This document shows positions 27,099 to 36,390 of a stretch of DNA of 64,000 nucleotides, piece after piece. This DNA comes from Antarctobacter heliothermus. GTDB taxonomy: Bacteria > Pseudomonadota > Alphaproteobacteria > Rhodobacterales > Rhodobacteraceae. A program made the position numbers and the translations under genes. Position 1 is the stretch's first letter. Every line of letters starts with the position of its first letter. A model generated the notes under the pieces. The model was not told where the DNA came from and made no database searches. It was given only the letters and a program-made list of their open reading frames with translations. Where the stretch lies: the NCBI RefSeq assembly GCF_900188425.1, contig NZ_FZON01000017.1:26821-90820 (forward strand), given 5' to 3'.

Positions 27099-28058
27099 AT
27101 GGAAGAAACAGGGCCTGCCGGTTTCGGGCAATTCATGGGAGCGTTGGGGGACGGGATCGTTTGGATCCTGCAAAACCTCGCCATGGCGTTCTACAATCTG
27201 GGATATGCGGTGACGCATTCTGCCGACTGGCTGGGCTGGACGGGCGGAATGGAGACGCTGGAACAAAAGCAATCGATGATGCGGCTGGTCTACTACGGCG
27301 CGTCGGTTGAATTTTTCTTTGTCGCGTTTGTCTTCTTCCTCGTGATCTTTGCCGTCGGTGTCTGGAAGAATGCCTTTCTCTGGGGCGTGGTCCGGGTGCT
27401 GGAGGGCTTTGCCAACACCGTCGGTCGCTTTGCCGCCTGGGCGGGATTGCTGATGGTGCTGCAACAGGTGGTCATCGTCTTTTTGCAACGGATCTTTACC
27501 CGGCCGGACATCGTGTTCGGCTTTGGCATCCCGCTGCAGTTCGACATCTCCTGGTATGCCGAAGAGCTGAAGCTTTACAATGCGATGGTGGTCGCGCTGT
27601 GCCTGACCTATACCTTTGTGCAGGGTGGTCATGTGCGCGTTGACCTTGTCTATGCCGCCGTATCGCACAGCACCAAGCGGGTGATCGACATGTTCGGTTC
27701 ACTCTTCTTCATGTTGCCGATGGCAGTGCTGATCTGGATGTTCACATGGACCTTCATGTGGCGTTCGATGATCGTGCCGCCGGTGAACGCCACGGACCAG
27801 CTTGACCGGCTTGTGCTTAAGGCTCGCGCGCTGCGCTGGAACGTCGAGACCATCGGCTTTTCGCCCAACGGCTTTAACGGCTACTTTCTGTTCAAGATCC
27901 TGATGCTGATCATGATCGGCATGATCTTTGTCCATGCGTGGTCCTTTTTCTATCGCTCCTACCTGGAGTGGATCGAAGGCCCCGAGAGCGACGGCAAATA
28001 TCTGGACAAAGACGTGATCGAGCAGGGCGAAGAGCCCTACGATCACGCAGAATTCTAA
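27099..28058 (+). CDS. TRAP transporter small permease subunit (DctQ, long form)
   Basis: This 319-residue membrane protein is much longer than the usual 160-200-residue DctQ. The core four-helix DctQ region is in the C-terminal two thirds: FAAWAGLLMVLQQVVIVFLQRIF, AEELKLYNAMVVALCLTYTFVQGGHVRVDLVYAAVS, DMFGSLFFMLPMAVLIWMFTWTFMW and FLFKILMLIMIGMIFVHAWSFFYR. An N-terminal extension of about 110 residues carries an amphipathic start and one extra helix (SVEFFFVAFVFFLVIFAVGVW). The ATG at 27099 follows GGGGGGAC. It pairs with the long DctM encoded 15 bases downstream. Confidence 0.85.
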   Translation: MEETGPAGFGQFMGALGDGIVWILQNLAMAFYNLGYAVTHSADWLGWTGGMETLEQKQSMMRLVYYGASVEFFFVAFVFFLVIFAVGVWKNAFLWGVVRVLEGFANTVGRFAAWAGLLMVLQQVVIVFLQRIFTRPDIVFGFGIPLQFDISWYAEELKLYNAMVVALCLTYTFVQGGHVRVDLVYAAVSHSTKRVIDMFGSLFFMLPMAVLIWMFTWTFMWRSMIVPPVNATDQLDRLVLKARALRWNVETIGFSPNGFNGYFLFKILMLIMIGMIFVHAWSFFYRSYLEWIEGPESDGKYLDKDVIEQGEEPYDHAEF

Positions 28059-28073
28059 AGGGGCAGTAGGACA

Positions 28074-30434
28074 ATGCTATTCGGATTGGACGGCGTCGAG
28101 ATCGGCCTGATCATCGTCTTTCTCTCGCTTTTTTCGGCGATCCTCTCGGGCTTTCCAGTGGCTTTTGCCATCGGTGGCGCCGGGGTCATCTCCTTCGGTA
28201 TCATCGCCGCGCTGGACAGTGCCGGCATACTTATTCACCAGGCAATCGACACAGGGTCAGAGCCGTATTCGGCCCTGCTCGCCTCTGGCGTGCCTGAAAA
28301 GGCGATCTCGATCTTCCGGTATCCTGACCTGCCGCGCGTGGCGGCGGATTCGATCTTCCCGGCGGGCGATTACGAAGGCGCGATGAAACGCGTCATCGCG
28401 GGCATCACCAACCGGATCAACGAACGGGTCATCGCCGGTCAGTCCATTGAGACGCTGCTGGCGGTGCTGATGTTCGTGCTGATGGGCATCGTGCTGGAAC
28501 GCTCCAAGATCGCCAACGACCTGTTGACCACCATGGCGCGGGTCTTTGGCCCGCTGCCCGGCGGTCTGGCGGTGTCGATTGTGGTTGTGGGTGCCTTTCT
28601 GGCCGCCTCGACCGGGATCGTCGGCGCGACCGTTGTCACCATGGGCTTGCTTGCGCTGCCAACCATGCTGCGCAACAACTATGCGCCGGAACTGGCGACA
28701 GGTGTGATTGCGGCCTCTGGTACGCTGGGGCAGATCATTCCGCCCTCCATCGTGATCGTCCTGCTGGGCACGCTTGCCGGGGATCTCTATTCAGCAGCCC
28801 AGGAATCGCGCGCGCAGCTTGCGGGCTGTTCCGACGCGCTGACCTATCTGGGCAGCCCGGCGGTGGTGTCTGTCGGCACGTTGTTCCAGGCGGCGCTGCT
28901 GCCGGGCATCCTGCTTGCGGTGCTCTACGCGCTGTATGCCTTTGTCTATGCCATGCTGAACCCGTCCAAGGCGCCCGCCGTGGCGATGGGCGATTCCACA
29001 GGAGAGCCGGTCACACGCGGCGAGGCGTTTACCTGGTACGTCGGTGTCCCCGTGGCGCTGATTGCGGGCACAATGCTGTTGGCCCAGGTCGGGCTGGTGG
29101 GCACGCAGACGACGCAGGTCAACACCTTTACGGAAACGGGCGACACGGCATCGCTGCGCACCAATGTGTCGGACACATGCAAGGCGTCGATGATCGATCT
29201 GCACGGCCAAAAGGCCTGGGACACGGCTGTGGCAGAGCAGGCTGAAATCGACGCCGGGGGTGGGACGCAAACCAGCACCCGTCTGTCGCCGGAGGAGATC
29301 ACTGCGCTTCGGGCCCAAACCATTGAAAATGCGGCACCGATTGGCACCGGCATTGCGATCTTGACCATCATGTTTGGCCTGATCCTGTCGGTGGCACGCG
29401 GTGTTTCGCCGTCCGCCAATCCTCTGCCCTTGCAGATCGGTGCGGCCGGCCTGCTTCTGGGGTTGCTGGTCGATATCTTCCTGCTGTCGCCAACCACGTC
29501 GTCGATGGGGACGGTGCTGATGATGCTGATCCCTTGGGCCATCACGGTTTATGGATGTTTCCATGCCATGGGCCGCTTGTCCAAGAATGAGCTGTTGCGC
29601 GTGGTCTTCCCGCCACTGGTTCTGATTGTAGCAGTACTGGGGTCCATCCTGGGCGGCATCACCAACCCGACGCCCGCGGCGGCGCTGGGGGCGGCAGGGG
29701 CCATCATGCTGGCCGCCTATCGCAAGCTGTCCGAAGAGGACAAATCGCCCAAGATCGTGATCTGGTCGACGCTGGCCGTGGTTCTGATGATCCTGACCGG
29801 CATCAACTTTGACCTGCGCATCAACACCGAAAGCGTGTCATTCGAAACATGGGTGGCGTTCTTCTTTGCCTATGTCTGCTGGCTGTACGCGCTGTTCGGT
29901 CTGCTGTTCAGCTGCTGGGTTCTGTTCCGGTCCGGGGTGCTGACGCCAGCGGTGCGGGAAACGGCCAAGGTGACCTCGATGGTGTTTACCATCCTGATTG
30001 CCTCGCAACTGTTGAACCTTGTGGTGATTTCCTTTGGCGGCGAGGAATACATCCAGCAATTCCTGCGCAGCTTCGACGATCCGCGCACGGCCTTTATCAT
30101 CGTGATGATCATCCTGTTCATCCTGGGCTTCGTGCTGGATTTCCTTGAGATCATCTACATCGTTGTGCCGATTGTGGGGCCGGTGATCTATGGCGCGCAT
30201 TTCGATCCGAAATGGGTGACAATCATGATCGCGGTGAACCTGCAGACCTCGTTCCTGACGCCGCCCTTCGGCTTTGCGCTGTTCTACCTGCGCGGCGTCG
30301 CGCCCAAGGAGGTCACAACCGGCCACATCTATCGTGGCGTGATCCCGTTTGTGTTGATCCAGGTTCTGGGACTGGCCATTCTGGCGCTGTTCCCGGGGAT
30401 CGTCACCATCGTGCCCTCACTTCTGGGCCGCTGA
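28074..30434 (+). CDS. TRAP transporter large permease subunit (DctM), extended
   Basis: This 786-residue membrane protein is the transport subunit of the TRAP system. Usual DctM proteins have about 430 residues. The N-terminal conserved half is recognisable (GFPVAFAIGGAGVISFG; LLAVLMFVLMGIVLERSKIANDLL; GGLAVSIVVVGAFLAASTGIVGATVVTMG; ASGTLGQIIPPSIVIVLLG) and the C-terminal half resumes at GGITNPTPAAALGAAGAI, ending with FLDFLEIIYIVVPIVGP-like and TSFLTPPFGFALFYLRGVAP segments. An insertion of about 60 residues follows the first helix, and one of about 200-250 residues (about 300-520) with an extracytoplasmic soluble part and extra helices splits the two halves. It is unbroken and in frame, so this is a family variant, not a fusion error. 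A strong terminator follows. Confidence 0.88.
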   Translation: MLFGLDGVEIGLIIVFLSLFSAILSGFPVAFAIGGAGVISFGIIAALDSAGILIHQAIDTGSEPYSALLASGVPEKAISIFRYPDLPRVAADSIFPAGDYEGAMKRVIAGITNRINERVIAGQSIETLLAVLMFVLMGIVLERSKIANDLLTTMARVFGPLPGGLAVSIVVVGAFLAASTGIVGATVVTMGLLALPTMLRNNYAPELATGVIAASGTLGQIIPPSIVIVLLGTLAGDLYSAAQESRAQLAGCSDALTYLGSPAVVSVGTLFQAALLPGILLAVLYALYAFVYAMLNPSKAPAVAMGDSTGEPVTRGEAFTWYVGVPVALIAGTMLLAQVGLVGTQTTQVNTFTETGDTASLRTNVSDTCKASMIDLHGQKAWDTAVAEQAEIDAGGGTQTSTRLSPEEITALRAQTIENAAPIGTGIAILTIMFGLILSVARGVSPSANPLPLQIGAAGLLLGLLVDIFLLSPTTSSMGTVLMMLIPWAITVYGCFHAMGRLSKNELLRVVFPPLVLIVAVLGSILGGITNPTPAAALGAAGAIMLAAYRKLSEEDKSPKIVIWSTLAVVLMILTGINFDLRINTESVSFETWVAFFFAYVCWLYALFGLLFSCWVLFRSGVLTPAVRETAKVTSMVFTILIASQLLNLVVISFGGEEYIQQFLRSFDDPRTAFIIVMIILFILGFVLDFLEIIYIVVPIVGPVIYGAHFDPKWVTIMIAVNLQTSFLTPPFGFALFYLRGVAPKEVTTGHIYRGVIPFVLIQVLGLAILALFPGIVTIVPSLLGR

Positions 30435-30460
30435 TCGGGGCATCCGGTTTCGACACACCG

Positions 30461-30493
30461 AAAAGGGCAGGCGTCACAGCCTGCCCTTTTTTT
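30461..30493 (+). terminator. Rho-independent terminator of the TRAP operon
   Basis: A 12-bp perfect stem (AAAAGGGCAGGC / GCCTGCCCTTTT, loop GTCACA) ending in a run of seven T, 27 bases after the dctM stop. The A-run on the other side lets it also serve the convergent small gene. Confidence 0.92.
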
Positions 30494-30514
30494 ATGCGGC
30501 TTTCGGTGAGGGCT

Positions 30515-30751
30515 TTAGGAGGCTCCGTCAGAGCCGATCATCAATTCCAGAGAGTTCAGGCGCTTTTCCAGGTCTGCCGCAAGGATAAAGGCGGAGGTCG
30601 CCGCCGTTGTGTCGGTGTCCCGTGCCAGAACATAGCCGAGATGCTCTAGGACCGCGACGACAAGACCCCGCGCATGCCCAATCTGGCTGTCGGGATCAAG
30701 CGACTCGATGCTGGCAAGAAAGGCCGGGAGATATTCTTCTGGTTGCGTCAT
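30515..30751 (-). CDS. Small hypothetical helical protein
   Basis: The 78-residue product (MTQPEEYLPAFLASIESLDPDSQ, then AFILAADLEKRLNSLELMIGSDGAS) is predicted to be helical and soluble. GGAG lies close to the ATG. It converges on the TRAP operon and shares its bidirectional terminator. No family recognised; it may be a small cytosolic protein of unknown role. Confidence 0.55.
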   Translation of the reverse strand: MTQPEEYLPAFLASIESLDPDSQIGHARGLVVAVLEHLGYVLARDTDTTAATSAFILAADLEKRLNSLELMIGSDGAS

Positions 30752-30922
30752 GTGCTCCGACTAACTTTTTGCGGAGCGGTTGTGGAGAGGGTATTTTGAC
30801 CTTTCGGTCAATTTTTTAAGTGACGCAACGTCAATAGTGGCGTTCCTTACATCAAGCGCCGACGCGCAGACGCCCACATCAAGCGGGCGCAGCAGGCGTG
30901 GCCATCACGGTGGGCGACGCGG

Positions 30923-31735
30923 TCAGCCGCGCGTATCGGGAAATGAGATATTGGCGACCTGTTCGGCAATCGGATCGGTCGACAGAGGATGCATCTCGGC
31001 GTTGAAATCTCCGGCGTTCTCCAGCCGCTCCCACCCATCGCGGCGAAAGATCTCCAGCGCGCTGAATTCCGCCTTGTAGCCCATCTTGTCGCTGCCGGGC
31101 ACCCAGTAGCCCAGATAGACATAGGGCAGCCCAGCCTCGCGGGCGATCTCGATGTGATCGAGGATCATCCACTTTCCCAATGAGTTGCGCGCCAGATCGG
31201 GTTCGTAAAACGAGTAGACCATGGACAGGCCGTCATCCAGCATGTCGGTCAGGCAGGTGGCGATCAGCGCGCCACTGTCGCGGTCAATGTATTCGATCAC
31301 GCGGCTGCGGATCGGCGTTTCTTCGACCATGGCGGCGAATTCGAAGACGTCCATATCCGCCATGCCGCCATCTGCATGGCGTCTGTCGAGATAGCGCCGG
31401 AACAGATCGTATTGTTCCTCTGTCGCCCATGGGCTGGTCGCGCGCCGTTCAAAATGGGCGTTGCGGCGCTGGACGCGGCGTTGGTTGCGCGTGGGTTCAA
31501 ACCGGGTCACGTCGATCCGGGCCGAAAGACAAGCGGCGCAATCGGCACAGGACGGGCGATAAAGCACGTTCTGCGAGCGGCGAAAGCCCTGCTTTGACAG
31601 CGAGTCGTTCAGTTTCTGAGACGATTCGCCCTGAAGAGCAGTGAACAGCTTTCGCTCCATCCGGCCCTCCAGATACGGGCAGGGCTGGGGGGCTGTGACG
31701 TAGAACTGTGGAGCTAGCGGCAGCGAGTGGCGCAT
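30923..31735 (-). CDS. bpt: Aspartate/glutamate leucyltransferase (arginyltransferase family)
   Basis: A 270-residue aminoacyl-tRNA--protein transferase of the bacterial Bpt class. It adds Leu to proteins with N-terminal Asp or Glu, marking them for ClpS/ClpAP. It opens with the family signature [36 protein letters not shown] and contains [40 protein letters not shown] and [20 protein letters not shown]. The ATG at 31735 matches the family start; a TTG seven codons earlier is disfavoured. It stands alone, downstream of the RDD gene. Confidence 0.95.
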   Translation of the reverse strand: MRHSLPLAPQFYVTAPQPCPYLEGRMERKLFTALQGESSQKLNDSLSKQGFRRSQNVLYRPSCADCAACLSARIDVTRFEPTRNQRRVQRRNAHFERRATSPWATEEQYDLFRRYLDRRHADGGMADMDVFEFAAMVEETPIRSRVIEYIDRDSGALIATCLTDMLDDGLSMVYSFYEPDLARNSLGKWMILDHIEIAREAGLPYVYLGYWVPGSDKMGYKAEFSALEIFRRDGWERLENAGDFNAEMHPLSTDPIAEQVANISFPDTRG

Positions 31736-31810
31736 CGGACCTGAATACCTCGGCAATTTAATGAAAAGGTAACAATGATCCCGACTGTCGCCAAGTCCTA
31801 CAACGCAACA

Positions 31811-31836
31811 GGCCCCGCACCGGCGGGGCCTTTCCT
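31811..31836. terminator. Hairpin between the RDD gene and bpt
   Basis: An 8-bp GGCCCCGC/GCGGGGCC stem with an ACCG loop. The T-rich tail (TTTCCT) is on the plus-strand side, although the gene it would serve, the RDD gene, is read on the minus strand, where the tail is poor. It is listed as a probable transcript end of unclear direction. Confidence 0.5.
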
Positions 31837-31897
31837 AAATCATGGTAAATGGGGCCGCTGGCGGGGAAAATTCGGCGGATCTGATGCTTCTGTTGCC

Positions 31898-32341
31898 TCA
31901 GAAGCGACGGTTGAGCGCGACAGTCCCCAAAAGCATGTCATGCAGGCCCTGGCCACGTTCAGTGACGAACATCATCACGATGGAGCCAAGTTGCAGAATC
32001 ACTGTCGAGGAAATCACCGTATACCCCAGGGTATGCAAAAAGGCCTCACCGCCATCCAGCCGTGCGCCATGGGCATTGCGAAATTCGATCGACATCAGAC
32101 GCATTCCCGGCGTCGAGGATCCGCCCGCAATGAACATCCAGCGGTAGATAAAGCCGATGACAAGAAACATCAGCGGCAGGATGAACAGCCCGACAATTGA
32201 AAACACGGAAATGGGCAGGGTGATCAGTGCAATGAGCACGGTGTCGACCACCCAGGCAAGACCGCGCTTGACGGTCACGCCCTCGTAAAACGCGACCTGA
32301 CGTTCGGGATCGGGCAGGTGGGACATAGGCTCGGAATACAT
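31898..32341 (-). CDS. RDD-family membrane protein
   Basis: This 147-residue membrane protein has an RDD domain: the AFYEGVTVKRGLAWVVDTVLIALI start with the Arg and Asp that name the family, FMFLVIGFIYRW-like second helix, GGSSTPGMRLMSIEFRN, and a C-terminal helix ending RGQGLHDMLLGTVAL. The family's function is not firmly established; ion transport has been proposed for some members. The ATG at 32341 follows AGGAG. It is 54 bases downstream of the DUF2852 gene on the same strand. Confidence 0.9.
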   Translation of the reverse strand: MYSEPMSHLPDPERQVAFYEGVTVKRGLAWVVDTVLIALITLPISVFSIVGLFILPLMFLVIGFIYRWMFIAGGSSTPGMRLMSIEFRNAHGARLDGGEAFLHTLGYTVISSTVILQLGSIVMMFVTERGQGLHDMLLGTVALNRRF

Positions 32342-32395
32342 TTTTTGCTCCTGGCTGAGAAGAGGACTGACGCCCCCGGAGGGGCGTCGGTTTGG

Positions 32396-32833
32396 TCAGG
32401 CGTTTTCCGGTTCTTCCGCCTCGGAACGGGCGCGGCGTGCACGGTCATCCATGAACTGGTCGAATTCGGTCTTGTCCTTTGCTTCGCGCAGACGTTCCAG
32501 AAACTCCTGAAAGGCCTCTTGTTCAGATTCGAGGCGGCGCAGCGTCTCTGTCTTGTATGCGTCAAAAGCGCGGTTGCCCGAGGGTTTCATTGCCGCCCAT
32601 GCGGCCTTGCGGCCTTCGTGGTGGCGTCCGTTGGTGCGGCAGGATTTCGAAAACATGCGTTTGCTCCAGATCATGTAGGCAAGAAAAGCAAGGCCAACAG
32701 GCCAGAAGAAGACGAACCCGAGAACCATGGCCGCGATCCAGGCACCTTTGCCCTTGTGATCCAGCCATGCCTCGGCCCGTGCAAGCCAGCCAGCGTTGGC
32801 GGGCAGGTGGGACGTATATGCGGCGGTGGTCAT
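32396..32833 (-). CDS. DUF2852 family protein
   Basis: This 145-residue protein has one membrane helix (AWIAAMVLGFVFFWPVGLAFLAYMIW) followed by a long charged helical region with coiled-coil character (FDAYKTETLRRLESEQEAFQ, then FLERLREAKDKTEFDQFMDDRARRAR). This is the pattern of the alphaproteobacterial DUF2852 family, of unknown function. The start at 32833 follows GGAGAGACAC and rejects a longer frame upstream. Confidence 0.85.
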   Translation of the reverse strand: MTTAAYTSHLPANAGWLARAEAWLDHKGKGAWIAAMVLGFVFFWPVGLAFLAYMIWSKRMFSKSCRTNGRHHEGRKAAWAAMKPSGNRAFDAYKTETLRRLESEQEAFQEFLERLREAKDKTEFDQFMDDRARRARSEAEEPENA

Positions 32834-32972
32834 GTGTCTCTCCGTTCGGTGTGTGATGTGAATGCCTTTCACATTGAAACAGATCGGAATTGCAAACGCG
32901 CCTTTCAAGGGGCGATGTGAAGGTAATTTACATTTTCCGGAAGATGTGTTTGTTTTCCGATAGTTGCGCAGA

Positions 32973-33036
32973 TTGGGGCGCTGCCCCCGTCTCCCTTTGG
33001 TCGACACCCCCGGGATATTTTTGGCCAGAAGAAGCC
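32973..33036 (+). repeat. Structured intergenic element, copy 1
   Basis: The copy reads TTGGGGCGCTGCCCCCG (a GC hairpin), then TCTCCCTTTGGTCGAC, then CCCCCGGGATATTTTT and CCAGAAGAAGC. The same order of blocks recurs on the minus strand at 56052-56113, and its tail recurs at 37378-37407. It lies between the divergent promoter side of the DUF2852 gene and the 3' end of ybaK. I do not know a named family for it. Confidence 0.7.
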
Positions 33037-33047
33037 GCAGATCGGGC

Positions 33048-33515
33048 CTAGAGTGTGAAATCAGCGACGAGAGCCCCCGTCAGTTCCGGCAGGCAGTGAG
33101 GGGCGACAGCAAAGACGTGACGTGGTGTTCCGGCTGCGGCCCAGACGGTGTCGAACGCCAGTAAACGGGGGTCTATCCAGGCGCGGATCGGGGTCAGGTG
33201 GCCTACCGGGGCAACGCCGCCGATGGCAAATCCGGTCTGTGTGCGGATCAGCGCCGCGTCGGCCTTGCCCAACGGCTCGCCGGCCAAGGCGGTCGCCTTT
33301 TGGTCGCAGACCCGGTTGCCGCCTGCGGTCAAGAACAGCACGGCCATCCCGGTGGTTTTGGCGCGAAAGATGATCGATTTGGCGATCTGGTCCAGCGTGC
33401 AGCCAACGCTGTCGGCCGCCTCTTGTGCGGTGCGGGCCTTGTCTACTTCGCGGATCTCGGGGACAAGCCCGGCGGAGTCGAGGGCGGCGCGGACGCGGTT
33501 CAGGCTCTTGCTCAT
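33048..33515 (-). CDS. YbaK/EbsC-type aminoacyl-tRNA deacylase
   Basis: A 155-residue protein of the YbaK/ProX editing family, which hydrolyses mischarged aminoacyl-tRNAs in trans. Typical segments: CTLDQIAKSIIFRAKTTGMAVLFLTAGGNRV with the conserved Lys, TQTGFAIGGVAPVGHLTPIRAWIDPRLLAFDTVWAAAGTPRHVFAV. GGAGATCCCC precedes the ATG at 33515. It stands alone, divergent from glnE. Which tRNA it edits cannot be read from the sequence. Confidence 0.88.
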   Translation of the reverse strand: MSKSLNRVRAALDSAGLVPEIREVDKARTAQEAADSVGCTLDQIAKSIIFRAKTTGMAVLFLTAGGNRVCDQKATALAGEPLGKADAALIRTQTGFAIGGVAPVGHLTPIRAWIDPRLLAFDTVWAAAGTPRHVFAVAPHCLPELTGALVADFTL

Positions 33516-33612
33516 GGGGATCTCCGTTCCGGGGGCGAGGCGCAGATTGCGTCAGGTGCGCGCGGGCTGCAAGGCAGTTGCGCTTGACGACGATTGGTGG
33601 CCATCTGCGGGT

Positions 33613-36390
33613 ATGACTCTGGAAAACCGTATGACCCGAAGCCCGCGCGCCTTTGAGCCTGATCGCGGGAGAGAAGCGCTGGATGCTTGCCCTTGGGCCC
33701 TGGGGCCGTTGGCTGATCTGATCGAAGGCACCGCTGGGTCGAGCCCCTATCTGCGCGGGTTGATCCTCAAGGAAAACGCTTGGCTGGAAGAGGCTTTGGC
33801 AGACCCCGAGGGGGCGGTGGACGCGGTGTACGCCGATTTGCGGGAGGTTTCGCCCGGTCAGATCGGCGATGCATTGCGCCAGGCCAAACGGCGGATTGCC
33901 TTGTTAATTGCGCTTTGTGATCTGTCAGGCGCATGGACGCTGGAACAGGTGACCGGCACGCTGACGGATTTTGCGGACCTTTCCGTCACGCTTGCGCTGC
34001 GGGCGGCGCTTGCACCGCTGATCACGCGCGGAAAGCTGCCCGGCATGGGAGAGGATGACATCGCCGACGCGGGCGGCATGGTGGCGCTGGCCATGGGCAA
34101 GATGGGCGCCGGAGAGCTGAATTATTCCTCGGACATCGACCTGATCTGTCTGTTTGATGAGACACGCTATGACCCCGACGATTACCATGAGGCGCGGTCC
34201 ACCCTTGTGCGTGCGACCCGCAAGATGGCGGCCACGCTGAACGATCTGACCGGCGAGGGCTATGTCTTTCGCACCGATCTGCGGTTGCGCCCTGACCCGT
34301 CGGTGACCCCTGTCTGCATGGCAATGGAAGCGGCGGAACGGTATTACGAAAGTGTCGGGCGCACCTGGGAACGGGCGGCCTATATCAAGGCGCGGCCCTC
34401 TGCCGGTGATCTGGAGGCCGGCGCGCGGTTCCTGAAAACGCTCACCCCCTTTGTCTGGCGCAAGCACCTGGATTTTGCTGCCATTCAGGACGCGCACGAC
34501 ATGCGGCTGCGCATCCGCGAACACAAAGGATTTCACGGGTGGATCACCTTGCCCGGTCACAACATGAAACTGGGCCGGGGTGGCATCCGCGAGATCGAAT
34601 TTTTTACCCAGACCCGGCAGTTGATCGCGGGCGGGCGCGATCCGGAATTGCGGGTGCGTGGTACGGTCGACGGGTTGCACCGGCTGGCGTTCAAAGGTTG
34701 GCTGCCGCAAGAGGTGGCCGACAAGCTGGCAGGCCATTACCGCGCCCACCGCGAGGTCGAACATCGGGTGCAGATGATCGGGGATGCACAGACCCACGAT
34801 TTGCCCAAGTCCCCGGAGGGCATGCAGCGATTGGCCTGTCTGATGGGGCGCGATTCGCAGGAGGTCGAGACCGATCTGCGCGCCCGCCTGACCGAGGTTC
34901 ACGACCTGACCGAAGGGTTCTTTGCCCCGGATGCGCGCGAGTCCAGAGCGCCACCGGAGGTGTTTGCCGACAGCCCATTGCCATCGCGTTGGCACAGCTA
35001 TCCCTGCTTACGGTCGCAGCGCGCCGTCGAGATCTTCAGGCGGCTGCGCCCCGAGGTTCTGCGCCGTCTGGCCGAGGCGGCGCGCCCGGATGAAGCGCTG
35101 ACTGCCTTTGACAGTTTTCTGCGCGGGCTGCCGGCGGGGGTGCAGTTGTTTTCCCTGTTCGAGGCCAATCCGCAACTGATCGACCTGCTGGTCGACATCG
35201 TTGATACTTCTCCCGATCTGGCCCGCTACTTGTCGCGCAATGCCAGTGTCTTTGACGCGGTGATCGTCGGGGATTTCTTTAGCCCGTGGCCGGGGGCCGA
35301 TGCCTTGCGGGCGGCGTTGCTGGATGAATTGGACCGGGCCGGGGATTATGAGCTGAAACTTGACGCCGCCCGGCGTTGGGCCAAGGACTGGCACTTCCGG
35401 ATCGGCGTTCACCTGCTGCGGGGTCTGATGGAACCCGAAGAGGCGGGCAAAGCCTATGCCGATCTGGCCGGGGCGGTACTGGCCGGGATCTGGCCACAGG
35501 TTCAGACGATGTTCGCCAAGAAGCATGGCCCGCCGCCGGGGCGTGGCGCGGTGGTGCTGGGGATGGGATCGCTGGGCGCGCGGCGTCAGCACGCCCGGTC
35601 GGATCTGGATGTGATCGTGATCTATGACGCAGAGGGGGTTGAGTCGTCAGACGGGCGCAAGCCTCTGGCCAGCCGCACTTATTATGCACGCCTGACCCAG
35701 GCGTTGATCACCGCGATGACTGCGCCGATGGCCGAGGGCAAGTTGTATGAGGTCGACATGCGGCTGCGCCCATCGGGCAATCAGGGGCCTGTGGCGACCT
35801 CTTGGGCGTCTTACCAGAGCTATCAGCGCGATGAGGCCTGGGCGTGGGAGCATCTGGCGCTGACCCGCGCCCGCGTGGTCGCCGGGCCGGCCGAATTGGC
35901 CGCGGATGTTGAGGCGCTGCGCCATGAGGTGATCACAAGGGACCGCAAGACAGCCGATTTGCGTAAATCGGTGGCTGATATGCGGGCACGCATTGCGGCT
36001 GCCAAGGCAACGGGCGGGCCACTGGATGCCAAGATTGGTGCAGGGCGGTTGCAGGACATCGAGCTGTACGCGCAGACCTGCGCGCTGATTGCGGGGCGTC
36101 CCTTGCGGGAGGCGCCGCGCGCGTTGCGGCTGGCTGACTGGTTGTCCGAGGAAGACCGAAGTGCTCTGGTGAACGCCTACGAACTGTTCTGGGCGCTCCA
36201 GATCGGGGCGCGGCTGGTCAGCGATGAGGCCATTGACCCGGATCGGCTGGGCACCGGCGGCTGCGCCTTTTTGCAGCGGGTCACCGGGGCGTCGGATATG
36301 GCGGCGCTGCGGTCGGATCTGGAGGCGAAGGCACAGCGTGCGGCTGAAATCATCGACGGCGATCTGCCACAAACGGAGGGCGAGACATGA
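33613..36390 (+). CDS. glnE: Bifunctional glutamine synthetase adenylyltransferase/adenylyl-removing enzyme
   Basis: This 925-residue enzyme modifies and demodifies GlnA in response to nitrogen status signalled by PII. The N-terminal adenylyl-removing domain carries the nucleotidyltransferase motif GAGELNYSSDIDLICLFDE. The C-terminal adenylyltransferase domain carries GMGSLGARRQHARSDLDVIVIYD, followed by LYEVDMRLRPSGNQGPVATSW. The N-terminal counterpart is GYVFRTDLRLRPDPSVTPV. Length is normal. The frame is open for 155 codons further upstream, across ybaK, but family homology starts near the ATG at 33613; ATG 33631 is an alternative. A small gene is coupled to its end. Confidence 0.95.
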   Translation: MTLENRMTRSPRAFEPDRGREALDACPWALGPLADLIEGTAGSSPYLRGLILKENAWLEEALADPEGAVDAVYADLREVSPGQIGDALRQAKRRIALLIALCDLSGAWTLEQVTGTLTDFADLSVTLALRAALAPLITRGKLPGMGEDDIADAGGMVALAMGKMGAGELNYSSDIDLICLFDETRYDPDDYHEARSTLVRATRKMAATLNDLTGEGYVFRTDLRLRPDPSVTPVCMAMEAAERYYESVGRTWERAAYIKARPSAGDLEAGARFLKTLTPFVWRKHLDFAAIQDAHDMRLRIREHKGFHGWITLPGHNMKLGRGGIREIEFFTQTRQLIAGGRDPELRVRGTVDGLHRLAFKGWLPQEVADKLAGHYRAHREVEHRVQMIGDAQTHDLPKSPEGMQRLACLMGRDSQEVETDLRARLTEVHDLTEGFFAPDARESRAPPEVFADSPLPSRWHSYPCLRSQRAVEIFRRLRPEVLRRLAEAARPDEALTAFDSFLRGLPAGVQLFSLFEANPQLIDLLVDIVDTSPDLARYLSRNASVFDAVIVGDFFSPWPGADALRAALLDELDRAGDYELKLDAARRWAKDWHFRIGVHLLRGLMEPEEAGKAYADLAGAVLAGIWPQVQTMFAKKHGPPPGRGAVVLGMGSLGARRQHARSDLDVIVIYDAEGVESSDGRKPLASRTYYARLTQALITAMTAPMAEGKLYEVDMRLRPSGNQGPVATSWASYQSYQRDEAWAWEHLALTRARVVAGPAELAADVEALRHEVITRDRKTADLRKSVADMRARIAAAKATGGPLDAKIGAGRLQDIELYAQTCALIAGRPLREAPRALRLADWLSEEDRSALVNAYELFWALQIGARLVSDEAIDPDRLGTGGCAFLQRVTGASDMAALRSDLEAKAQRAAEIIDGDLPQTEGET

